A DNA stretch of 11,627 nt from Clostridiales bacterium (GTDB lineage: Bacteria; Bacillota; Clostridia; Oscillospirales; Oscillospiraceae), in the NCBI GenBank assembly GCA_003516765.1, contig DPCD01000056.1, positions 548 through 12,174 on the forward strand, read 5' to 3'. Below are positions 1 through 5,025 of the stretch, in pieces. Numbering within the stretch: the first letter of the stretch is position 1; each line of letters opens with the position of its first letter. The position numbers and the translations under genes were made by a program. The notes under the pieces were generated by a model that made no database searches, was not told the origin of the DNA, and worked only from the letters and a program-made list of their open reading frames with translations.

Positions 1-293
1 GGCTTGCGAAGCGCCCACATGACGAGGAACGCCGCAAAGCCGCCGGATAAGCTGTAGAAAAATGCCATCGTCTGACCGGTCAGCAGGCTTCCGAGACTCA
101 CCCGGACAAACATCGTCCCGAGCGCCCAGCCGGGTCCGACCCAGAAAAGCGTCAGCATCGTAAACACGTTGCTTAAGCCCGGCTTGATGCCGGGGATTGC
201 GGTCAGGGGAGGCAGCTGCGCTTCAATCACGAAGACCACCAGTCCCGCAGCCGTCAGAAGCGCCGCCAGCGTGAGCTTTTGCAGCTTTTTCAT
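1..293 (-). CDS. Gx transporter family membrane protein (heptaprenyl diphosphate synthase component I-like), partial
   Basis: This is the N-terminal 97 residues of a polytopic membrane protein; the rest lies beyond the left edge. The chain opens with MKKLQKLTLAALLTAAGLVV, a first membrane helix. It continues with a PGIKPGLSNVFTML stretch, a VRVSLGSLLTG stretch and a FFYSLSGGFAAFLVMW helix, the pattern of the family annotated as Gx transporter or heptaprenyl diphosphate synthase component I, which resembles substrate-binding (S) components of ECF transporters. The substrate is unknown. The start at 293 is favoured by a GGAGG ribosome site at 303-307, nine bases upstream. It follows the NusG_II gene after only 3 bases, so the two are surely co-transcribed. 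The family call is fairly sure, the transport role less so. Homologues next to ApbE and NusG_II proteins occur in flavin-based electron transfer loci, where I recall the name EetB. Confidence 0.8.
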   Translation of the reverse strand, partial: MKKLQKLTLAALLTAAGLVVFVIEAQLPPLTAIPGIKPGLSNVFTMLTLFWVGPGWALGTMFVRVSLGSLLTGQTMAFFYSLSGGFAAFLVMWALRK

Positions 294-296
294 CTC

Positions 297-677
297 TCAG
301 CTCCTCCCGCCGGCAACCACGTCCGCGCCATCTGCGCGCGTATCGTCTGTAAACGCAATCACCAACCGGTTCGGCAGGCAGATGATCGGTCCTCCGCCCG
401 CCTTCAAAAGCCCATGCGCCACACAGATCCCGTCCGGACAGCCCGCAGCGCTTACCCTTACGCCCTCGGCGGAAACCTCGATCGTGTTGCCGCCTGCCGG
501 ACCCGGAACCTCGAAGGTCTCGGTCTGCCCCGCATGCGGCAAATAAATCGTCCGGATCAGCTCTCCATCCTGATACACACCGGCTGTCTGCCCGCTGCCC
601 GCAGGAAATAGCTTCCACACAAGCAGCAGAGCCGCAATCGCAGATACAAATACCATTGCCCAAGTCCGGTTTTTCAT
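297..677 (-). CDS. NusG domain II-containing small membrane protein (EetA-like)
   Basis: A 126-residue protein with one N-terminal membrane helix (about residues 6-23) and an outside-facing domain. The C-terminal half has the typical signature of stand-alone NusG_II proteins of Firmicutes: CPDGIC at 80-85, then a glycine-rich turn, then IICLPNRLVI at 98-107, giving three conserved cysteines (C80, C85, C100). It is not the transcription factor NusG, since the NGN domain is absent. Its start ATG overlaps the apbE stop as ATGA (674-677), which points to translational coupling, and its stop is 3 bases before the next gene. Proteins of this kind sit beside ApbE and Gx-transporter genes; in Listeria-type electron transfer loci the comparable gene is, as I recall, eetA. 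The biochemical role is unknown. The last residues (TRADGADVVAGGRS) look unstructured. Confidence 0.82.
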   Translation of the reverse strand: MKNRTWAMVFVSAIAALLLVWKLFPAGSGQTAGVYQDGELIRTIYLPHAGQTETFEVPGPAGGNTIEVSAEGVRVSAAGCPDGICVAHGLLKAGGGPIICLPNRLVIAFTDDTRADGADVVAGGRS

Positions 678-1672
678 CGCGCAAGCACCTCGAAGCCCCG
701 CTCGGAACGGAACCTGTCCTCCAACCCCTGCGTCACATAAATCTCACCGGAGTCCAGCAGGAACACCGCCTCAAAATCGCGGCTTTCGCGCCAGAACTGC
801 GCCGCGCGGTCGAGCCCCATTACGAAAAGCGCCGTGGAGAGCCCGTCGGCAAGCGTATCGTCTGCGCTCACAACCGTTACGGAACTAATTCCCGTATCGG
901 CGGGCATGCCGGTCCTTGCATCCAAAATGTGCCAGTAGCGTTTGCCGTTTTCCTCAAAATACCGCTGATAGCCGCCCGATGTTACAACGCTGACGTCCGA
1001 CGCGCTGACATAGCCGAAGCAGCCGTCCGTCTGCGGGGCCTGCAGCCCTACGGTCCAGTCTGTGCCGTCCGGCTTGCTTCCAAGCAGCGTCACATTGCCG
1101 CCGAGCGACAAAACCGCCGATTGGATGCCCTGCTTCTGCAGACACCGGCGCACCGTCTGCGCCGCGAAGCCCTTTCCGATGCCGCCGAGATCAATCGCCA
1201 TACCCTCGGGCAGCTGGTAGGGCGCCTTCACTGCCGGGAGCTTTTCATAGCCGACCGCCTCCAGCGCCGTCTCGATTGCCGCCTGCTGCGGCACCTGCGC
1301 ATGATCCGTCCCGAAGCCCCAGAGCTGCATCAGCGGATACACTGTCGGGTCATACGCACCCTCGGTAAGCGCCGCGATCTGATACGCGCTTGCCAGCACG
1401 CGCAGCGTCTCGTCGTCTTCACAGCAGCCGCCCGCGTTGAGCTTTGCAATCTCGCTGTTTACATTCTGCGCCGAAAGCTTCGCGTCGAGCCTTGCAATCT
1501 CGATCTCGGCAGCCTCCACCGCCGCATCGGCGTATGTACCGTATGCCGTGAGCTGCATGACCGTGTCCATGGCAAAAAACTCAGTAGACGCTTTTTTTGC
1601 GCCGCAGCCGCACAGCAGCGGCAGCAGCGTCGCAAGGAGAAGTCCCCGGAGAATTTTCCCTGTTTTTGTCAT
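674..1672 (-). CDS. apbE: FAD:protein FMN transferase (ApbE/FmnB-type lipoprotein)
   Basis: A 332-residue flavinyltransferase that moves FMN from FAD onto a Thr/Ser of extracytoplasmic flavoproteins, using Mg2+. The N-terminus is a lipoprotein signal peptide (basic start, leucine-rich core, lipobox LCGC with C23 as the likely lipidated residue), so the enzyme should be anchored outside the membrane. Family motifs follow in order: MDTVMQLTAYG at 35-45, AYDPTVYPLMQLWGF at 106-120, DLGGIGKG at 161-168, VLSLGGNV at 187-194, HILDARTG at 248-255 (Ala where many members have Pro), and DDTLADGLST at 271-280, where D276 and T280 match the usual metal ligands. Length is normal. The ATG at 1672 has AGGG at 1680-1683, seven bases upstream. 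It is the first gene of a unit with the NusG_II and Gx-transporter genes. No FMN-binding acceptor protein is visible in the window; it may lie to the left. Confidence 0.93.
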   Translation of the reverse strand: MTKTGKILRGLLLATLLPLLCGCGAKKASTEFFAMDTVMQLTAYGTYADAAVEAAEIEIARLDAKLSAQNVNSEIAKLNAGGCCEDDETLRVLASAYQIAALTEGAYDPTVYPLMQLWGFGTDHAQVPQQAAIETALEAVGYEKLPAVKAPYQLPEGMAIDLGGIGKGFAAQTVRRCLQKQGIQSAVLSLGGNVTLLGSKPDGTDWTVGLQAPQTDGCFGYVSASDVSVVTSGGYQRYFEENGKRYWHILDARTGMPADTGISSVTVVSADDTLADGLSTALFVMGLDRAAQFWRESRDFEAVFLLDSGEIYVTQGLEDRFRSERGFEVLAR

Positions 1673-1686
1673 ACCTGCACCCTGTC

Positions 1687-1728
1687 TTCCATCCGCCCCA
1701 ATTTTTCCCTTTCGCGGAACGGATGGAA
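1687..1728 (-). promoter_or_regulatory. Stem-loop in the apbE 5' leader, next to the ribosome site
   Basis: TTCCATCCG (1687-1695) and CGGATGGAA (1720-1728) form a perfect 9-bp stem with a 24-base loop. In the minus-strand transcript the stem ends directly before the ACAGGG ribosome site of apbE. It could affect translation start or mRNA stability. It has no T-run, so it is not a terminator, and I do not recognise an FMN riboswitch around it. Confidence 0.35.
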
Positions 1729-1763
1729 AAAACTGTTGTTTGCATTCACTCCACTCGCCTATT

Positions 1764-1792
1764 AGAATAAATCATCCCACTTAAAAAATCAA
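1764..1792 (-). promoter_or_regulatory. Predicted sigma-A promoter of the apbE unit
   Basis: On the minus strand a TTGATT -35 box (1787-1792) and a TATTCT -10 box (1764-1769) are separated by 17 bases. The stretch upstream (1793-1812) is A-rich on the minus strand, as in an UP element. The transcript would have a leader of roughly 85 bases before the apbE start at 1672. The -10 box is a weak match (4 of 6). Confidence 0.5.
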
Positions 1793-1930
1793 GTTTTCTT
1801 TTGCATTTCACGAAAAAATCCGTAAATTTATCATCAAAAATTAGTATTTTTTTATCGATATAATTTTCCTTAATGTTTATATCATTTTTTGCATAATTTC
1901 ATATTCCTTATATGATATGTAAAATTTCAT
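1793..1930. other. AT-rich intergenic block (about 20% GC)
   Basis: Positions 1801-1920 hold 24 G or C in 120 bases, against well over 50% in the flanking genes. It contains A- and T-runs, an inverted repeat GATATAA / TTATATC (1857-1863 and 1877-1883) and several weak promoter-like hexamers on both strands. I see no gene in it. It lies just upstream of the apbE promoter and may act as an upstream activating or regulator-binding region, or be the remains of inserted DNA. Confidence 0.5.
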
Positions 1931-1960
1931 ATGGCAGTATTCCATTTTTACCAGCACCGG

Positions 1961-2044
1961 TTTTCCGGTCCGTCCGGTTGGTTTCTGTTTTTTCATCCTA
2001 CAAAAACAGGGAATTTTCCGGCAGCGTCTGCCGGTTGGTTTCTG
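1961..2044. repeat. Two-copy hairpin-forming repeat
   Basis: On the minus strand the unit CAGAAACCAACCGG, a short variable middle, then CCGGAAAA occurs twice: 2044-2014 (middle of 9 bases) and 1987-1961 (middle of 5 bases). The first 14 bases are identical in both copies and are spaced 57 bases apart. In the first copy the middle makes a perfect hairpin, CCGGCAG / CTGCCGG with a 3-base loop (2018-2034). Between the copies CTGTTTTT (1985-1992) pairs with AAAAACAG (2002-2009). The structure suggests a small dispersed repeat element or a folded RNA. Confidence 0.55.
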
Positions 2045-2121
2045 ATCCTTCCACACGCGGCACACATCTTTTCCGCCGAAGCCGTCTTCGGTATATCAGA
2101 ATCCATATCGCCTTTGCTCAT
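1993..2121 (-). CDS. Possible 42-residue small protein with a CxxC motif
   Basis: I do not recognise this frame. It starts with ATG at 2121 after a very good ribosome site, GGGGAG at 2128-2133, six bases upstream, and ends at TGA (1993-1995). The product begins MSKGDMDSDIPKTASAEKMC, has one CAAC (CxxC) at residues 20-23, and ends GKFPVFVG. A single CxxC could bind a metal as a dimer or act in redox chemistry. Against it: the 3' half lies in the two-copy repeat at 1961-2044, and it starts only 22 bases after the T-run of the GTPase terminator, so it would need read-through or a hidden promoter. It may be the start of a longer gene broken by the TGA, because the same frame continues with a second copy of the RNQP-type repeat and stops again at a TAA. 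Confidence 0.28.
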   Translation of the reverse strand: MSKGDMDSDIPKTASAEKMCAACGRIRNQPADAAGKFPVFVG

Positions 2122-2143
2122 TTTTTACTCCCCGCAGGCACAG

Positions 2144-2178
2144 AAAAACCGGCGATACGCCCTTTGCGCACCGCCGGT
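2144..2178 (-). terminator. Rho-independent terminator of the GTPase-NYN gene
   Basis: On the minus strand ACCGGCGGTGCGC (2178-2166) pairs with GCGTATCGCCGGT (2160-2148) in a 13-bp stem with two G-U pairs and a 5-base loop. A run of T follows (2148-2144). It begins 6 bases after the TAG stop at 2185-2187. Confidence 0.88.
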
Positions 2179-2184
2179 ATCGCA

Positions 2185-4743
2185 CTATTGATTTTTCTGA
2201 TTGTTCTGCGCGAGAATGCGCGCGATCTCCTGCTGGGTCTGCATGACCTCGTCGTGAAAGCTCTTTGCCGACACGCGCACCGCGCCGTGCCCGAGAATGA
2301 TCAGCTGCTCTAAATTATCGGACGTTGCCACGCGCACACGCTTTCTGCCGCGCAGCTCATAGGTCACGCGCTCGATATACGAGTCCGCCGTCTCCGCTTC
2401 CTGCGTATATACAATAAATATATTGTGATACTTTTCGACCATTCCCAGATTCTGCGGCACCTTGTAGGCGTCGAACACCAGAATCAGATTGCAGCCGCGG
2501 TAGCCCTGATAGTTGCACAGCAGGTTCATCAGCACATGCCGCGCCGCGTCCAGACTGTCGCGTCCGATTTCCTTCAGCTCGTCCCATGCGAAGATAATAT
2601 TGTAGCCGTCGACCAGCACAAACTCCTCCGCCGGTTCCATCCTTGCCAGCAGTTCTTTTTTGTCCTGCGAGCGAAGCGCCATCATGGGAAGCACGTCGCG
2701 CCGCTTGATCTGCCCATACGTCCGCTCGAAGATCGCCAGCAGCTCCTTTTCCAGCTCCGGCGCGCCGCCGGGTGCAACCGAACGGACGATTCTCTGCGGC
2801 TTTTCCGGCTCCTGCTTCGGCGAGAAATCCAGCAGCGGCAGATGCGCCATCCGGTCGACCTCGTCCCACTTGACCTCAAAGCCCGCGCCGTGGCTGCAAA
2901 AGACGGAGCCCGTTGGATGCAGAAGATCGCGCTCGGGGTCGTAGCCGATTCTTTTGACGATCTCGTCCTGCTGCGCGCACGGGCGGTAGCCCGCCGGCTG
3001 ATACGAGATCTTGCCCTGCCCTCTGGTATAGGATGTGACCTCCGCCGTATACCCGCGCAGCAGCCGCACCGGTCCCGCGCCTGTGAGAACGGCTCGCTCC
3101 CCCGTCAGCTCCGGCGTGGAAAGCTCGGCGTGCATCCGCTCAAAATCCGTCATTGCCCGCCCGAGCATACTCGATGGCAGCTCCAGCCGGAACGAGTACC
3201 ACGGCTCCAACAGCACCGACTGCGCCTTGCGCAGTCCCTGCCGCACCGCGCGGTAGGTCGCCTGCCGGAAATCGCCGCCTTCTGTATGCTTCAGATGCGC
3301 CTTGCCCGAGACCAGCGTGATGCGAATATCTGTGATGGGGCTTCCGGTCAGAACGCCCGGCTGCACCGTCTCCTGCAGGTGTGTGAAGATGAGCCGCTGC
3401 CAGTTGCGCGCCAGCACATCCTCACTGCACATCGTGTCGAGCACAATGCCGCTTCCCGGCTCGCCGGGCTCTAAAAGCAGGTGGACCTCGGCATAGTGCC
3501 GCAGCGGCTCATAGTGCCCCACGCCCTCGACGGGCGCGGCAATCGTCTCTTTATAGACGATGTTTCCCTCGTCAAAGCGGACGGATAGCCCGAAGCGTGC
3601 GGCAATCATCCGCTGCAGAATCTCCATCTGCACCGGTCCCATCAGCTGCACACGAATTTCCCTTAGCTGATGGTCCCAGACCAGATGCAGCTGCGGGTCC
3701 TCCTCTTCGAGTCTGCGGAGCTTCAAGTAGGCGCCCTGCAGATCGTCGGTGTCTGCGTGCATCCGGTATTCCAGCACCGGCTCCAGAACGGGCGCCTGCG
3801 CCGGTCTTCCTGCGCCCAGGTGTTCGCCCGCCTGTGTCCGGGAAAGCCCCGTCACCGCGCAGACCATACCCGCGCGCGCCTGCTGCAGGAGCGTAAATTT
3901 ACTGCCGGAATAGAGCCGGAGCTGGTCTGCCTTCTCCTCCCAGTCCTCTGCGCGCAGCGCCTGCTTAACGCGCAGGCAGCCGCCCGTGACCTTTAAAAAC
4001 GTCAGCCGTTCGTCTTTTTCGCCGCGCGCAATTTTATAGACCTGCGCTGAAAATTCTGCCGGATAGGACGGCTCGACCGTATAGCGCTGCAAGGCAGACA
4101 GCAGCTCGTCGACTCCCTGAAGCTGCAGCGCCGCACCAAAAAAGCACGGGAACACGCGCCGCTTTGCAATCAGCCCCGCAATCTGCGCGTCCTCCAGCTG
4201 CCCGGTCTTCAAGACCTGCTCCATGAGCGCCTCATCCAGCAGCGACAGCTCCTCGTGAAGCGCCGCTTCGTCTGCGTCAAACGCAGCGCAGTTTTCCGAA
4301 AGCTCCTGCCGCAGCTCCTGCAAGATGCCGTCTCGTCCCTTGCCGGGCAGGTCCATCTTGTTGACAAAAACGATGGTCGGAATCTGATAGCGCCGGAGCA
4401 GCTGCCAGAGCGTTCTGGTGTGGCTCTGCACGCCGTCCGTGCCGCTCACAAGCAGCAGCGCATAGTCCAGCACCTGCAGCGTCCGCTCCATTTCGGCAGA
4501 AAAGTCCACATGCCCCGGCGTATCGAGAAAGGTAATCTCCGCCTCCGGCAGCGTCAGCTCTGCCTGCTTGGAAAAGATCGTAATGCCGCGCGCACGTTCC
4601 TGCTCGTCCGTATCTAAAAAGGCGTCCCGATGGTCCACTCTGCCGAGCCGCCGCGTCGCACCGCCCCGGTAGAGCATCGCCTCCAGCAGCGTCGTCTTTC
4701 CAGCGTCGACATGCGCCATCACGCCGATGCAGATTCGTTTCAT
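2185..4743 (-). CDS. TetM/EF-G-like translational GTPase fused to a YacP/Rae1-like NYN ribonuclease domain
   Basis: An 852-residue fusion. Residues 1 to about 640 form a ribosomal protection protein-like GTPase: P-loop AHVDAGKT (10-17), switch RGIT (52-55), DTPGH (74-78), NKMD (128-131), FFGAA (201-205), then EF-G-type domains, including LLEPWYSFRLELPSSMLGRA (511-530), which aligns with TetM. A linker (about 641-705) leads to a NYN domain (706 to about 835) closely like B. subtilis YacP/Rae1: VLVDGYNIIFAW (709-720), VFDAY (756-760), ETADSYIE (784-791), ATSDN (806-810), with acidic residues D712, D758, D787 and D809 kept. TetM is about 640 residues, so the tail is a true addition in frame. Known: TetM-type proteins bind the ribosomal A site, and Rae1 cuts mRNA there. 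Inferred: a ribosome-directed nuclease or rescue factor. The TetM tip loop YSPVST is replaced by HLKHTE (483-488), so tetracycline resistance is uncertain. GGGGG lies seven bases before the ATG. Confidence 0.9.
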   Translation of the reverse strand: MKRICIGVMAHVDAGKTTLLEAMLYRGGATRRLGRVDHRDAFLDTDEQERARGITIFSKQAELTLPEAEITFLDTPGHVDFSAEMERTLQVLDYALLLVSGTDGVQSHTRTLWQLLRRYQIPTIVFVNKMDLPGKGRDGILQELRQELSENCAAFDADEAALHEELSLLDEALMEQVLKTGQLEDAQIAGLIAKRRVFPCFFGAALQLQGVDELLSALQRYTVEPSYPAEFSAQVYKIARGEKDERLTFLKVTGGCLRVKQALRAEDWEEKADQLRLYSGSKFTLLQQARAGMVCAVTGLSRTQAGEHLGAGRPAQAPVLEPVLEYRMHADTDDLQGAYLKLRRLEEEDPQLHLVWDHQLREIRVQLMGPVQMEILQRMIAARFGLSVRFDEGNIVYKETIAAPVEGVGHYEPLRHYAEVHLLLEPGEPGSGIVLDTMCSEDVLARNWQRLIFTHLQETVQPGVLTGSPITDIRITLVSGKAHLKHTEGGDFRQATYRAVRQGLRKAQSVLLEPWYSFRLELPSSMLGRAMTDFERMHAELSTPELTGERAVLTGAGPVRLLRGYTAEVTSYTRGQGKISYQPAGYRPCAQQDEIVKRIGYDPERDLLHPTGSVFCSHGAGFEVKWDEVDRMAHLPLLDFSPKQEPEKPQRIVRSVAPGGAPELEKELLAIFERTYGQIKRRDVLPMMALRSQDKKELLARMEPAEEFVLVDGYNIIFAWDELKEIGRDSLDAARHVLMNLLCNYQGYRGCNLILVFDAYKVPQNLGMVEKYHNIFIVYTQEAETADSYIERVTYELRGRKRVRVATSDNLEQLIILGHGAVRVSAKSFHDEVMQTQQEIARILAQNNQKNQ

Positions 4744-4770
4744 TTCGTAGCCCCCATTCGTTGGGATTGC

Positions 4771-4804
4771 AAAAAGCGTCCGAAGCCGTCATGGCTCCGG
4801 ACGC
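4771..4804 (-). promoter_or_regulatory. Terminator-like hairpin in front of the GTPase gene (possible attenuator)
   Basis: On the minus strand an 11-pair stem with one mismatch (4776-4804, arms CGGACGC / GCGTCCG outside and AGCC / GGCT inside, 5-base loop) is followed at once by five T (4775-4771). It ends 27 bases before the GTPase start codon at 4743, too close for a promoter to fit between. It would therefore stop transcription before the gene unless overridden, as in the transcription attenuation known for tet(M). The same palindrome occurs again at 4967-4995 without a T-run, so it may instead be a repeat that happens to end in T. Confidence 0.4.
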
Positions 4805-4995
4805 CCAGCGTGTCAAAAAGTCTTTTTGTCACGCTGGGCAGTTTTTCAAACTTCAAAAAAGTTTGAAAAACTGGTTGATTGAACGCGAAAGACACCCCTG
4901 ATGGGTTTCTTTCACACTATCTTCCTTTCCGAAATCGTAGGTTAGAAAGGTTTTTCGACAGACTGAGCGTCCGGAGCCGCCATGGCTCCGGACGC
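4776..4995. repeat. Cluster of palindromes, two near-identical copies
   Basis: The gap between the aminotransferase and GTPase genes is packed with inverted repeats. Copies of a 29-base palindrome lie at 4776-4804 and 4967-4995 and agree at 27 of 29 bases; the second has a perfect 12-bp stem. Between them are GCCCAGCGTG / CACGCTGGGC (4803-4839, continued by CAAAAAG / CTTTTTG), a perfect 15-bp stem (4839-4873) and GAAAGACACCC / GGGTTTCTTTC (4887-4913, one mismatch). The first three abut with 1-2 shared bases. CCTTTC / GAAAGG (4924-4950) is weaker. This looks like composite dispersed repeat DNA of the REP or MITE kind, or a folded leader RNA. No transposase or clear promoter is present here. 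Confidence 0.75.
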
Positions 4996-5025
4996 CCTGT
5001 GTTTATTGTAAACGTTTTGCGGTAA

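Noticed and set aside
1673..1763. FMN riboswitch in front of apbE
   Set aside because: The conserved FMN aptamer sequence blocks are not seen; only a single 9-bp stem is present.
656..1765. Long open frame (369 codons) on the plus strand opposite apbE
   Set aside because: It is antisense to apbE, which has all family motifs. The frame gives an arginine- and histidine-rich chain without recognisable domains, as expected from the shadow of a GC-rich gene.
1886..1915. Plus-strand promoter-like boxes (TTGCAT, TATGAT, 16-base spacer) in the AT-rich block
   Set aside because: No plus-strand gene follows, and such boxes are common by chance at 20% GC.
1877..2065. 62-codon minus-strand frame starting at GTG 2065
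   Set aside because: It has a weak ribosome site, and its second half is in the AT-rich block. The competing frame starting at 2121 has a far better ribosome site.
1931..2191. 86-codon plus-strand frame
   Set aside because: No ribosome site before the start, it runs through the terminator hairpin and the repeat, and it has no recognisable domain.
2185..4743. Plain tetracycline resistance gene tet(M)/tet(W)
   Set aside because: The protein is about 210 residues longer because of the NYN domain, and the YSPVST tip loop is missing. Only the fold is shared.
4776..4995. CRISPR array
   Set aside because: There are only two copies of the 29-base palindrome, with 162 bases between them holding other palindromes. 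There is no regular repeat-spacer order and no cas gene.
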